A DNA stretch of 64,000 nucleotides from positions 249,046 to 313,045 of the forward strand of contig NZ_BMQJ01000007.1 of NCBI RefSeq assembly GCF_014648055.1, in the 5' to 3' direction. A program made the position numbers and the translations under genes. Source of the DNA: Streptosporangium pseudovulgare (GTDB lineage Bacteria; Actinomycetota; Actinomycetes; Streptosporangiales; Streptosporangiaceae). This document shows, one piece after another, positions 9,760-19,194 of the stretch. Under the pieces are notes generated by a model. It did no database searches, was not told where the DNA came from, and saw only the letters and a program-made list of their open reading frames with translations. Every line of letters begins with the position of its first letter. Position 1 is the first letter of the stretch.

Positions 9760-9772
9760 ACACCGTCTGATC
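9760..9772 (+). other. 13-base word shared with a palindrome inside the methylase gene
   Basis: ACACCGTCTGATC lies in the 88-bp gap between the methylase stop (9826) and the DUF1998 helicase start (9737). The same 13 bases occur at 12362-12374, and 12 of them occur inverted at 12378-12389. The two sites bracket the AT-richer methylase module. A 13-base match alone could be chance. Confidence 0.4.
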
Positions 9773-9825
9773 AGGATTGAGGAGGGCCGCGCCCGGCCGG
9801 AACGGGGTGACGGCGGCGGTTCCCG

Positions 9826-12800
9826 TCATGACGCGCCGCCCGCGTCAGGGGCGGCCGGCGACTGCCAGTCGGAGCGGCGGAGCCGCTCGGAGAAGACGGC
9901 GTGCGCCTGGCGGTACTCGGCTTCGCGGTCGGCTTTGTAGAAGGGGGCGGTGTAGCCGTCGGGGACGGGGCCGTTGACCTCGGGGTCTAGGTGGGCCATG
10001 AGCTGCTTCCATGCTTCAGATGGTTGCCCAAAGCCTTTTTGCTTTCGACCAACCTGTCGACCTGCAGCGTCGAAATACATTTCGCTTTCGTAGCCGCTTA
10101 GAACGGGGAATCTCGATGTGTAAATAGCAACAAGGTCTTCGACAGCAACCCCAAGCCATACAGCGACAATTGCATCAAGTTCGACGAGCGCTGCACGGCG
10201 CTCATACTCTGCACGAAGCGGCGTACTCCACTCCCAGCGGCCGCTAACAGCACCGAGCTCCATCAAGCCCCACCCGCGAACCCATTTTTCCTGAGTCCAC
10301 ATATCATCAAACAGCTCTTCCCAGATGTCTTTGTAAGCATCCGTTAGACAGTTGAGCCGAAGGGTACGCAGCAGGAGTGGACCCGCAAGTGGATGGTGGG
10401 GGCTTGGAGCGGGCATAGCCTGAGCATCACTGCCATGAAAATTCTTTTTCCCCAGCAGGCGAAGCATGTAGTCCAGTGGTAGTGATGCTAGAAACCCCGC
10501 AGCGAGAGCCGTTTCACGCAGACCTGGAAGCGACATACTATAGACGCCGTCTATATGAGCAGGACCGGGGGGGATCAAGGCAGCAAACAGAGAGCGCTCG
10601 GTATTATCAGCCACCATTTTACGCCATGCGATCCGATAGAAGTCCACATATGGCCGCATGGCCAAACTCTCCAATTCACCCCTTGTCAAATTTGAGGATT
10701 CCACCTCACTAAGTTTGGCTTTGAAATTCAGGAGATCTTCAAGATAAGAATGATCAACCCAGATTTGGCGATGCGCTTTCCGATACTCATCCTTAGGCAG
10801 GGCTCGCTGATAATCCGTACATGGAACCGCATCGACTGGAAGTTCCCTTAGGTCCCATACATCATAGTCGCTCTTGCCCAATCCTGACATATTAGGCTGT
10901 TTTGCAAAGGGTGTCGCTACAGAGAAATGTGGCCCCTTTAGAACCACCTCAGACCAATCTCCTGGGTCCGCAGTCTCCCACTTAATTATCTTACGACTTT
11001 TTGCCCCCTTTTCATGGAATCCATCACTAGTCTGAGCTCCGGCCTCACCCAGTCGCTTCTCAATTCGCCCAAGTCCGGCAATTACCCCTAACTCTTGACG
11101 CAGGATTGGATAGAGAAGCTTTGTTCTATTCAGAGGCACTCCCACATCGCCAGTAATAGGCTGCCACATCCTGAGGACATCCTCATTTACTTCAATTAGG
11201 CGATCTCTATGCGGCCGCAGGTCCCAATCCCCATTGAATTTTACACCAGGAAGAGCGCCTAAGCCATCGTGAATAAGCGACTGCTCCAGAACGGAGGGCC
11301 AAAAGAGCCAACTAAGATGCAAAAATCTTATTTTACGTGGCTCTCCATAAATGTGGACACCAAAATGCTTTGTGTGGCTAACGGGGTCGGAAAAAATCCT
11401 CTTTTCATTTACAAATTCCGCATGAATTCTGAGGCGCGGATAAGCTTCGGCCCGGAGAGCGGCTTCGCCTCGCGCGCCACCGAAATGGCTATCGGGATGA
11501 ATTAAGCCGATTATTCCAAAACGTCCAGAATTTGTCCAACATTTGACCATGAATGCGCGGTAGAGGTCAGGCTGGGTTCCTGATAGCGGCGGATAAATTA
11601 TTGGAGACCCTAGATACTCCGCCAATCCAGAATTAATGGATCGCTCTCTAAGGTAGTTCCACCTAAACTCGCTTCCCAACAGATCTAGACGGCGGCTAGA
11701 GTAAATGTTGGTCGAAGCGGTATCAAGCAGCTTAAACCAAGGCTCTTGCTCAGCAAGAACCTCCGGTTCATCCCATTCGGGACGCACCCATGGCGGGTTA
11801 CCTGCCTGAAGGTCAAAACCGCCCTTGTGGAAGACCTGGGCGAACTGAAGCTCCCAGTGGAAGAAGCCCTGCTGTTCAGTGATGTCCTCGGTGACGTCGA
11901 ACCACGGAAAACGCTCCGGCAGCCGATTCGCCGATTCCATGCCCATCCACGCCGGAAGCTCGTCCTCGTACACCTCCAGGTCCGCCAGGGAGGCGAAGCT
12001 CTCCACCAGCGAGTCCGCGGGGATGTCGGCGCGGCCCAGCATCGCCTCGGCGAAGTCGAGCCAGTCGTCCAGGTTCGCCAGCGGGATGACCGGGCGCAGC
12101 GGCTCGAAGACCGGGCTCGACTTGCGGCCGACGCTGCGGCGGGACTCACGGGCGAAGCCGTCCAGGCTCGTCTGCTTGGGCAGGCCGAGGTCGAACAGCG
12201 ACTCCGTCTCCCAGCTCCCCCCGAAGCCGGGCGCCTCCACAGGCTCCACAGGCTCCACAGGCTCCACAGGCTCCACAGGCTCCACGGCCTTCGCGGACTC
12301 CGCCGGCTTCGTGGCCCCCTCGGCGGGCTCGGGCCGTACCTCTCCCCGTACGGCCGGAGACACACCGTCTGATCCGTGATCAGACGGTGCATCAGCGGCG
12401 CGACGCGCATAGACATCGGCGGTGCCGTCCAGCAGGCCCGCGCGGTCGAGCGGCCAGAACCACAGCGCGCACCAGGCGTCCATGACCTTCTTCAGCCGCC
12501 AGTACGGCGTGCCCGGCGCGACCAGGTCGCCGTAGACCTTCTCCTTCCGCACGGCGTCGGCGGGCTGGTCGATCCAGTCGGCGCCCCAGACGTCGATCCG
12601 GCGGCTGATCTCCCGCTCGGAGATGGTCAGGCGCTGGACGACGAGGTCCCACAGGTACTCGGCCCGTCCGGAGAGCGCCTGGAGCCGCTGGAGCTGGGAG
12701 GACTTCCGGCCGCCGGACTTCTTGTCGGAGACCTTGGCGCGCATCCGCCTGCGCCAGTCGCCCAGTTGCTTCACCTCGGCCGGGGCCAGCTCGCGGGCCT

Positions 12801-15111
12801 CCTTGGCCCCGGCGACCGCGCCCCAGCCCTCGGCGGGCAGCAGGAAGTGGTGGACCTTGCCCTTGGGCAGCGGGCCGGCCGAGAACGGCAGGTCCTCGGG
12901 GGCCTCCTTCAGCCAGGCGCCCTTGGTCAGCGACGCCGGGCCGTACACGCGGCGGCCCGCACCGATGAGCGAGTTGCCGCGCCGCAGGTGCAGGCCGAAC
13001 CAGGGGGCCCGCAGGCCGGGGTACATGACGTTGAGCCAGACGGAGACCTCGGCCAGTTCGATGGCGGTCTCGTTGAGGTCGACGCCGTAGGAGTTGTGCA
13101 GCGCGACGTACGCCTTGACCTTCTGCAGCTCGTCCTCGTAGCGGTCCGGGTCGATCCGGACGTCGAGCTCCTTCTGGCGGCGGCGGAGATACTCGGCGGC
13201 CACCTGGTTGACGGCCTCGTTGAGGAACGCGCCCGACCCCAGGGCGGGCTCGCAGATCTTCCACTCCAGGATCTCGCGCGCCGGGGTGACCGTACCCTCC
13301 TGGTCGAGGCGGTGCTGCAGGGCGAGCTGGACGGTGACCTTCGTCAGCGACTCGGGCGTGTAGTAGGAGGCGCTGGTCTCCCGGTCACGGCCGGCGAGGC
13401 GGTAGACGAACGCGCCCTCCCGGTAGCGGACGTACTCGCCGGTCCGGTTGCCGTCCTCGTCGACGGCGGGCACGAACACGCTCTCGGGGTAGTCGTCCAC
13501 CTTGGACGCGGGGATCATCCACGAGCCGTCCTTGGGGTCGCCGTTCTTGGCGACCTCGTACAGCTCCTCGGCGGCGATGAACCCGGTGTAGGACATCAGG
13601 CCCTCGTAGACCGCGCCGAGCTGGTTGATGCCGAGCTGGGCGTAGGAGATGAAGCCGCCGCGCTCCTTGCGCCGGCCCCGGGTGAGCATGAGCAGCCGCA
13701 GCACCCGGTGCAGGGTCGCGTTGCGCAGCCGGGTGTCGATCCTCGGCGCGTCCGGGTCGTCCTCGTCGTATCCCGGCACGACCATCGCCTCGCGGCCGAT
13801 GAGCCCGGTGTGCCGGGAGTCGAACAGGTCGGCGCGCAGCGGCTCGAACCGGAGCCCCTCGCCGCGTGACCCACCGCTTTCCTCCCTGGCCGCGGGTTCC
13901 GGAGCGTCCGCCGCCGTCTCCCCGTCGTCGTCGCCGGTGTCCAGATCGCCGCCGTTGACCAGGCGGAACAGCAGGTCGAGCGACTCGTACAGGTGGAAGC
14001 CGTTGCGAGCCTCCTCCCCCACCAGGTCGCGCACCACGAGGTCGCCGAGCCGGGCGAGGCTGTAGCCCCGGCCGTAGTCCTCGTCGTCGGTCGGCAGGAT
14101 GCCCAGCTCCGGCCGGGCCTCGGCGTACAGCAGGAACAGGATGCGGTAGAGGTAGCGCAGCGCCTCGCGGCCCAGCTCCTTGGCGAGGGCGCCCGGCTCC
14201 ATGACGTCCTCGGGGCGGACCTGGCGGACGGTGCCGTCGTCCAGCGGCATCTCGGCCTGGCGGATCCGGTCGAGCACCTCGTTGGCGATGAGTTCGACGG
14301 ACTGCTGCAGCCCCTTGCGGAGCTCGGTGGAGACGCCGACCGCGTGGTTGCGGGAGTTGGTGAGCAGCTCGGCCAGCGGCTCGGAGCCGCCCTCCTCGGG
14401 GGGCAGCAGGGAGTCGGCGCCGAACAGCGCGGCGACGACCTCCAGCTCGGCGGGGTTGTTGCGGCCCAGCGCCACATCGAGGCTGACCGCGAGGTAGCGG
14501 CCCTCGCCCCAGGTGGCCCGGTCGGCCAGGATGACCACGCCGCCGGCGAGGATCAGCACGTATCGCGGCGGCTCGTCGCCCGCGAACAGCCAGGACGCCA
14601 GCCTGGCGCCGGAGGTGATCCGTTCGTTCCCGTCGAGCTGAACAGGCTCCAGCAGCCGCCCGGCCAGGTCCTCGTCGAGGGCGGCGTCCACGTCGGCGGC
14701 CCAGCCGCACTCGACGGCGATGAGGTGCCGGTCGGCGCGGGCCACCGGGACGGCGTACTCACGGCCCGCCCGCTCCACGGTCAGCTCGCGCGGTGTCTCG
14801 GCGAACCCGAGGGCTTTCAGCGTCTCGCCGTGCAGCTCGGTCAGCTTCTTGCGCCACTCGGCGCGCTCGTCGGGGTCGGTGAGCTCACCCGCGCGCAGCC
14901 GGGCGTCGAAGTCGGCGAAGAGCGGCCGGTCTGCGAAGTACGGCCTGCCCAGCGCCCGCAGGCCCCGGCGCGGGGTGGCCTCTCCCGCCTTCTCCCGCTC
15001 GTTCCAGCGGGAGAGCAGGCCGCCGGACCTCTTCAGGTCCTTGGGCAGCACCTCGGCCAGGTAGTGGGCCGAGAAGTAATCGCCGCGGTTGACGATGGAG
15101 TCGAAGCTCAC
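9826..15111 (-). CDS. Eco57I/PglX/DrmMI-like N6-adenine DNA methyltransferase, 1761 aa
   Basis: The GTG start overlaps the stop of the SNF2 helicase (GTGA), so the pair is coupled. SAM-binding motif I appears as EPALGSGAFL near residue 625, followed by YGVDLNETAIELA, as in Eco57I/PglX class adenine methylases; catalytic motif IV is NPPW near residue 1103. The two are about 475 residues apart, separated by a low-complexity linker of VEP repeats near 940-960. Length and N-terminus (YFSAHYLAEVLPKDL) fit the DISARM class 1 DrmMI or BREX PglX kind of protein rather than a classic type II enzyme. No separate restriction endonuclease is adjacent. It is inferred to mark host DNA so the neighbouring helicases spare it. 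The part encoded by about 10010-11930 is much lower in GC than the rest of the gene and the window. Confidence 0.9.
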   Translation of the reverse strand: MSFDSIVNRGDYFSAHYLAEVLPKDLKRSGGLLSRWNEREKAGEATPRRGLRALGRPYFADRPLFADFDARLRAGELTDPDERAEWRKKLTELHGETLKALGFAETPRELTVERAGREYAVPVARADRHLIAVECGWAADVDAALDEDLAGRLLEPVQLDGNERITSGARLASWLFAGDEPPRYVLILAGGVVILADRATWGEGRYLAVSLDVALGRNNPAELEVVAALFGADSLLPPEEGGSEPLAELLTNSRNHAVGVSTELRKGLQQSVELIANEVLDRIRQAEMPLDDGTVRQVRPEDVMEPGALAKELGREALRYLYRILFLLYAEARPELGILPTDDEDYGRGYSLARLGDLVVRDLVGEEARNGFHLYESLDLLFRLVNGGDLDTGDDDGETAADAPEPAAREESGGSRGEGLRFEPLRADLFDSRHTGLIGREAMVVPGYDEDDPDAPRIDTRLRNATLHRVLRLLMLTRGRRKERGGFISYAQLGINQLGAVYEGLMSYTGFIAAEELYEVAKNGDPKDGSWMIPASKVDDYPESVFVPAVDEDGNRTGEYVRYREGAFVYRLAGRDRETSASYYTPESLTKVTVQLALQHRLDQEGTVTPAREILEWKICEPALGSGAFLNEAVNQVAAEYLRRRQKELDVRIDPDRYEDELQKVKAYVALHNSYGVDLNETAIELAEVSVWLNVMYPGLRAPWFGLHLRRGNSLIGAGRRVYGPASLTKGAWLKEAPEDLPFSAGPLPKGKVHHFLLPAEGWGAVAGAKEARELAPAEVKQLGDWRRRMRAKVSDKKSGGRKSSQLQRLQALSGRAEYLWDLVVQRLTISEREISRRIDVWGADWIDQPADAVRKEKVYGDLVAPGTPYWRLKKVMDAWCALWFWPLDRAGLLDGTADVYARRAADAPSDHGSDGVSPAVRGEVRPEPAEGATKPAESAKAVEPVEPVEPVEPVEPVEAPGFGGSWETESLFDLGLPKQTSLDGFARESRRSVGRKSSPVFEPLRPVIPLANLDDWLDFAEAMLGRADIPADSLVESFASLADLEVYEDELPAWMGMESANRLPERFPWFDVTEDITEQQGFFHWELQFAQVFHKGGFDLQAGNPPWVRPEWDEPEVLAEQEPWFKLLDTASTNIYSSRRLDLLGSEFRWNYLRERSINSGLAEYLGSPIIYPPLSGTQPDLYRAFMVKCWTNSGRFGIIGLIHPDSHFGGARGEAALRAEAYPRLRIHAEFVNEKRIFSDPVSHTKHFGVHIYGEPRKIRFLHLSWLFWPSVLEQSLIHDGLGALPGVKFNGDWDLRPHRDRLIEVNEDVLRMWQPITGDVGVPLNRTKLLYPILRQELGVIAGLGRIEKRLGEAGAQTSDGFHEKGAKSRKIIKWETADPGDWSEVVLKGPHFSVATPFAKQPNMSGLGKSDYDVWDLRELPVDAVPCTDYQRALPKDEYRKAHRQIWVDHSYLEDLLNFKAKLSEVESSNLTRGELESLAMRPYVDFYRIAWRKMVADNTERSLFAALIPPGPAHIDGVYSMSLPGLRETALAAGFLASLPLDYMLRLLGKKNFHGSDAQAMPAPSPHHPLAGPLLLRTLRLNCLTDAYKDIWEELFDDMWTQEKWVRGWGLMELGAVSGRWEWSTPLRAEYERRAALVELDAIVAVWLGVAVEDLVAIYTSRFPVLSGYESEMYFDAAGRQVGRKQKGFGQPSEAWKQLMAHLDPEVNGPVPDGYTAPFYKADREAEYRQAHAVFSERLRRSDWQSPAAPDAGGAS
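10010..11930 (-). other. Low-GC module within the methylase gene (motif IV and presumed target-recognition region)
   Basis: GC content counted by hand on several 60-base rows is 40-58 percent here (40 percent in row 10681, 45 percent in row 11281) against 68-73 percent in rows 11941 and 12001. The change is abrupt at both ends and the reading frame is unbroken. It covers roughly residues 1060-1700 and includes NPPW. The last 60 codons of the gene return to high GC. This is the expected mark of a specificity module acquired by recombination. Confidence 0.85.
12235..12285 (-). repeat. 9-bp in-frame tandem repeat encoding a VEP linker
   Basis: Five to six copies of CTCCACAGG encode repeated Val-Glu-Pro in the methylase. 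It sits between the SAM-binding domain and the low-GC module and probably acts as an extended linker. Copy number in such repeats can change by slippage without shifting the frame. Confidence 0.85.
12363..12389. other. Perfect 12-bp inverted repeat with 3-base loop inside the methylase gene
   Basis: CACCGTCTGATC, then CGT, then its exact reverse complement. It encodes part of the linker near residues 907-916. A perfect 12-bp-arm hairpin is not expected by chance in a window of this size. Its left arm is repeated at 9761-9772, downstream of the gene. Confidence 0.8.
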
Positions 15112-17942
15112 GGGTGCCCGTCCTGCTGGGTCGTGCCGGAGTCCGGCGTGGCGGGGATCAGCACGGCGAGGATCCGCAGCAGCGGCTCGCCGGTGGTCTC
15201 AAGGGATTCGAGGAGTCGCCGCTGCTCGTCGGCGGTCTCGCGCACGCCGGCCTCCTTCCGGCCGACCTGGGAGACGTGCAGGCCGTCGAGGGTGAGCTGC
15301 TCCCAGTCGGCCAGCCGCTCGCGGTACTTCTCCAGCGGCGCGGTGACCTCGGCGTCGTAGTGGGCGCGGCTCTCCTCCAGGTGGGCGCGGGCGACGGCGA
15401 CGGCGGGCCGCACCATCCGCTGGAGCGGTTCGAGGTCCGGCTTCAGGCCGGTGTTGACCATGCCGGGGCCGACCCCGGCCGTCGCGAGCACCTCGACCAT
15501 CGACCGGCCCTGTACGGCGAGCGCCCCGGGCGGGCCGCTGACCGCCATCCACTCCACGACCGTGGGTCGGCCGCGGCGGTTGGAGTAGATCCCCTGGATC
15601 AGGAAGGTCGGCTCGGTCACGCCGGCGATGACGACGGGGGCCCGCTGGCGACCGAGCTGCACGAGGACCTTGTCGGTCAGCCACTCGACGAGGGGGTGCA
15701 GGTCGGACAGGTAGGTGATGTCGGGCCACATGGTCTTGGTCCGGCGGGCCTCGTCGAGCTTGCGCCGGGCCAGGGCGCGGTCGAAGGTGACCTTCATCCG
15801 CCTGCGGACGTCGTGGGTGCGCAGGTACGAGGACGGAAGCGCCGACAGGCGGTGCACGAGGTCCTTCGGCGGGTCGAAGGCGAGCATCTCGCCGTCGTCC
15901 TCCAGGCCGGGCAGGAGGCCCAGCGTGTCGATCGCCTCGCGGGCGAACGCCTCGGTGCCGGTGAAGAGCCGCGGCACGTCCGCCCGGGGCGGCTCGGCGG
16001 CCTGGTGGCCCCCCTGCTGACCGCCGGTGGGATTGTCGCCGAGCAGGTTGGCCAGGAAAGGGTCTCCCGCCTGCGATTCGAGCGACTCCTCCACCGTCCG
16101 GCCGGCGAGGAGGTCCTGTACGAGGCGGCGCTCCTCGCGTTCGGCGCGGTACTCCCCGGTGACGGCCTCGGCGGTGCCGAAGTGCCGGTGGGCCGTCTCC
16201 TCCTTGAGCAGGAGCTTCTCAGCGACCGTACGGTCGTCCTTGGCGCCCTCGACCTCGGAGGTGAGGATCAGCGCGGTGAACCGGGGCTCGTGCTGCTGGC
16301 CGTAGCGGTCGATGCGGCCGTTGCGCTGCTCGATGCGGATCAGGCTCCACGGCACGTCGTAGTGGATGAGCTGGTGGCACTGGCGGTGCAGGTTGACGCC
16401 CTCGGAGGCGACGTCACCGGTGAACAGGATCCGGATCTTGCTGTCGGCGAGCGAGAAGCGCTCGACGATCTCCTGCTGCTGGATGTCGGACAGCCCGCCG
16501 TGCATGATCTCCACGGCGTCGCCGGACAATCCGAGCCGCGCGGGCACGGTCCGCTTCAGCCACTTCAGGGTGGGGACGCTCTCGGAGAACACCACCACCC
16601 GGGTGTCGCCGCGCGGGCCGACGCCGATCTCCCCGAGCCGGGTGACCAGGGCGCGGAGCTTGGCGGAGTCGTCGTCGCCGACCCGCGCCGCCAGGTCCGC
16701 GAGGACCTTCAATCCCTCGATCTCACGGCTCTCCGTGGCCTTCTTCAATCTGTTGCCGACCGTGGCGGCCAGGGCGACGTGCGAGGAGAGGAACGACTTG
16801 AGCAGCGTGTAGGGGAAGAGCCGGTGCTTGGCGTCGACGACCGGGCCGCCTTCCCGGGCATCGCCGGCCAGCCAGGCCCGGGTCAGCTCCTCGAAGATCC
16901 TCTCCTCGGCTTCGGTGGCGGCGCAGTGCAGCGGGACGGAGGGTCCGCGGTCGGGCCACTTGCTCCCCATCTGGTCGCGGACCTCGGGGTTGACCTTCGT
17001 GCGGCGGATGTAGAGGTGGGCGATGTCCTTGGCCGAGTACTCGGTGTCGTCGGCGATCGCGGCCGGGTCGAGCATGCGGATCAGCTCGGCGAAGGACTTG
17101 CTCTCGCCGTTGTGCGGGGTGGCGCTGGCCAGCAGCAGCGCGTCGGTGTTACGGGCCAGCAGCCTGGCGAGGCGGTTGCGGAAGCTCTTCTCGCCGATGA
17201 GGTTGTGCGACTCGTCGATGACGACCGCGTCCCAGTGGATCTTCTCCAGGTGCTGGCCGTACTTGCCGACGTTCTTGAGGGTGTCGATCGAGACGATGAC
17301 CCGCTTGTAGTAGGTGAACGGGTTGCGGCCCGCCGGGATCTCCCGCTGGATGCGTTCGATGCCGACCGAGTCGAGGCGGACCAGCGGGATGGAGAAGCGG
17401 GTCCACAGCTCATGCTGGAACTGCTCCAGCACCTGCTGCGGGGTGACCACGAGGATCCGGTCGCCGCGGCCGCGGCGGATCAGCTCGGCCAGGATGAGGC
17501 CGATCTCCAGCGTCTTGCCCAGACCGACGACGTCGGCGAGCAGGATCCGCGGGCGCAGGCCGTCGAGCGCCAGCTGGGCCGGCCGCCGCTGGTAGGGCAG
17601 CGGGTCCAGCAGGAAGCGGTCGGCCAGGGCGAGCCCCTTCTCCGTCTGCGGCAGCGGCGTCCTGCGCAGCACCGCTTCGAGGAAGAGACGGCTCTTGGCG
17701 AACCGGGAGGTGTCGTCGTGCTCCAGGACGGTGTCCTCGGGGCGCATCAGCGTGACGCGCTCGATCGCGGTGAAGAAGACCGCGTCCTCGTCGCGGACGA
17801 ACTCCGAGGCGCCGACCGCGGTGATGCGGGTCCCACCCGGTCTCCCGGGTCTGATGGGCTCGGCGGGACCGCAGGTGCGGACGATCCACTCCGCGTCGCG
17901 GACCTCGATCCGGGCACCGGGGGGGTACGGCGTCTGGGGCAC
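15108..17942 (-). CDS. drmD: SNF2-family helicase, DISARM DrmD-like
   Basis: A 944-residue SF2 ATPase. Motif I is DVVGLGKT (137-144), motif II DESH (243-246), motif III ASATPHNG; the second core has LFTGDVASEGVNLH near 500-515 and the arginine finger segment QRNGRIDRYGQ near 535-545. N-terminal and C-terminal extensions, including EEREARRLV-type helices after the core, match the layout of DISARM SNF2 helicases rather than chromatin remodellers. The GTG start has a strong site, AAGGAG, four bases upstream. The gene follows the soluble kinase by 110 bp and overlaps the methylase by 4 bp, the same SNF2-methylase order as drmD-drmMI. Role inferred: recognition or remodelling of unmodified incoming DNA. 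The symbol is by resemblance only. Confidence 0.85.
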   Translation of the reverse strand: MPQTPYPPGARIEVRDAEWIVRTCGPAEPIRPGRPGGTRITAVGASEFVRDEDAVFFTAIERVTLMRPEDTVLEHDDTSRFAKSRLFLEAVLRRTPLPQTEKGLALADRFLLDPLPYQRRPAQLALDGLRPRILLADVVGLGKTLEIGLILAELIRRGRGDRILVVTPQQVLEQFQHELWTRFSIPLVRLDSVGIERIQREIPAGRNPFTYYKRVIVSIDTLKNVGKYGQHLEKIHWDAVVIDESHNLIGEKSFRNRLARLLARNTDALLLASATPHNGESKSFAELIRMLDPAAIADDTEYSAKDIAHLYIRRTKVNPEVRDQMGSKWPDRGPSVPLHCAATEAEERIFEELTRAWLAGDAREGGPVVDAKHRLFPYTLLKSFLSSHVALAATVGNRLKKATESREIEGLKVLADLAARVGDDDSAKLRALVTRLGEIGVGPRGDTRVVVFSESVPTLKWLKRTVPARLGLSGDAVEIMHGGLSDIQQQEIVERFSLADSKIRILFTGDVASEGVNLHRQCHQLIHYDVPWSLIRIEQRNGRIDRYGQQHEPRFTALILTSEVEGAKDDRTVAEKLLLKEETAHRHFGTAEAVTGEYRAEREERRLVQDLLAGRTVEESLESQAGDPFLANLLGDNPTGGQQGGHQAAEPPRADVPRLFTGTEAFAREAIDTLGLLPGLEDDGEMLAFDPPKDLVHRLSALPSSYLRTHDVRRRMKVTFDRALARRKLDEARRTKTMWPDITYLSDLHPLVEWLTDKVLVQLGRQRAPVVIAGVTEPTFLIQGIYSNRRGRPTVVEWMAVSGPPGALAVQGRSMVEVLATAGVGPGMVNTGLKPDLEPLQRMVRPAVAVARAHLEESRAHYDAEVTAPLEKYRERLADWEQLTLDGLHVSQVGRKEAGVRETADEQRRLLESLETTGEPLLRILAVLIPATPDSGTTQQDGHP

Positions 17943-18052
17943 GGTTCTCCTTGGAAGAGAGCGCTTCGGGGGTGAGCGGCCTTCGGGGTGCCGCCCGGGG
18001 TCTCGGCGGTCTCGGGTTTCTCGCGGGGGTTGCGGGCGGTGATCGGCGGTCC

Positions 18053-19069
18053 TCAGAAGCGGGCGTTGGCGGCGTAGGCGTCGCGCAGCCGTTCGGCGAG
18101 GAGGGCGACGACGGAACCCGGGACGACGACGTCGGTGAGGTCACGTCGTTTCGGCAGGGACGGCTCGGGCTCGGCGGGGTCGGACTCGCGTTCGACGTAG
18201 GTGGCCACCGCCAGTCGCCGAACGGCCACCGGCAGGGTGAGCCCGCCCGCGGTGGCGGGCCCGGTCAGCCAGGAGGTCACCTGGGCGAGCCCGGGGCGGG
18301 CGGCCGGGTCGTGGGCGAGCATCGCGGTGACGAACGGAACGAAGTCCTCGGGGAGACCGGCGAGGTCGGGGGCCTTCTCCGAGTTGATGATGTTCATCAG
18401 CAGCGCCGCGAGGTTCGCCCCCTGGTAGGGGTAGTGGCCGGTCAGGGCGAACAGGAGCGTCGCGCCCAGCGCGTACACGTCGGTGGCGGCCGTCACGCTC
18501 CTGGGAGTGTTGGCCTGCTCGGGGGACATACAGGCGGGCGTGCCCAGCGTCGACCCCGAGGTGGTGAGGTCCGTCGGCCCTTCGGCGAAGGCCACCAACC
18601 CGAGATCGATGACCTTGGGGCCGTCCCGGCCCAGGAGGATGTTCCCCGGCTTGAGGTCGCGGTGGAGCAGCCCGGCCCGGTGGACGTCCTTGAGCGCGGC
18701 GGCGAGCAGAACGCCGAGGGTGGCCGCGTCGGCGGGCGCGAGCGGTCCGCGCAGCTCGACGAACTCCTTCAGGCTCAGTCCCCGGACGTACTCGACGGCG
18801 AGCCACGGCGGCTCCTCGTCCTCCTCCGACGCGTCGACGAGCCCGGCGACATGCGGTCCCTGGACGGTGCGCAACGCGTCGACCTCCCTGGCGAACCGCG
18901 CCCGCACCTCGGCCCGATCGGCCATCTCCTCGCGGATGACCTTGACGGCGACCGGTTCGTAGTCGGCCGTCAGGCCGTAGAAAACCCGGCCCATGCCGCC
19001 CGAACCGAGCCGGCCCCGCAGGGCGATGCCCCCGATGATCTGGGGGTCGGAACGGTCCACGGGTTCCAT
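18053..19069 (-). CDS. Soluble Ser/Thr protein kinase heading the defence-like operon
   Basis: From ATG 19069 the product has 338 residues; an ATG at 19132 would add 21 poorly conserved residues and has no ribosome site. Kinase motifs are GRLGSGGMGRVF, VAVKVI, HRDLKPGN and CMSPEQ. The DFG triplet is DLG (VIDLGLVAF), which keeps the metal-binding aspartate. There is no transmembrane segment or known sensor domain; about 80 residues after the core end in a predicted helix (LLAERLRDAYAANARF). It is the first gene after the promoter-like sequence at 19195-19224 and precedes the SNF2 helicase by 110 bp. Activity in regulating or triggering the downstream system is inferred from position. Confidence 0.88.
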   Translation of the reverse strand: MEPVDRSDPQIIGGIALRGRLGSGGMGRVFYGLTADYEPVAVKVIREEMADRAEVRARFAREVDALRTVQGPHVAGLVDASEEDEEPPWLAVEYVRGLSLKEFVELRGPLAPADAATLGVLLAAALKDVHRAGLLHRDLKPGNILLGRDGPKVIDLGLVAFAEGPTDLTTSGSTLGTPACMSPEQANTPRSVTAATDVYALGATLLFALTGHYPYQGANLAALLMNIINSEKAPDLAGLPEDFVPFVTAMLAHDPAARPGLAQVTSWLTGPATAGGLTLPVAVRRLAVATYVERESDPAEPEPSLPKRRDLTDVVVPGSVVALLAERLRDAYAANARF

Positions 19070-19194
19070 CCGCACCTGCCTCACGGTCGCCTCGTGCCCT
19101 CCGGCCGGGCGGACCCCCGCTCGACCGCTCATGACGAGCGGCGGGACGGGGGAAAATCGGCGAAGGAGGTCTTTTTCTTTACGCGCGCTTGAAC

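Noticed and set aside
3771-9770. A plus-strand open frame of about 2000 codons opposite the DUF1998 helicase
   Set aside because: Arg/Gly/Val/Leu-rich shadow of high-GC coding on the other strand; no motifs, no ribosome site, and the minus frame has full helicase motifs.
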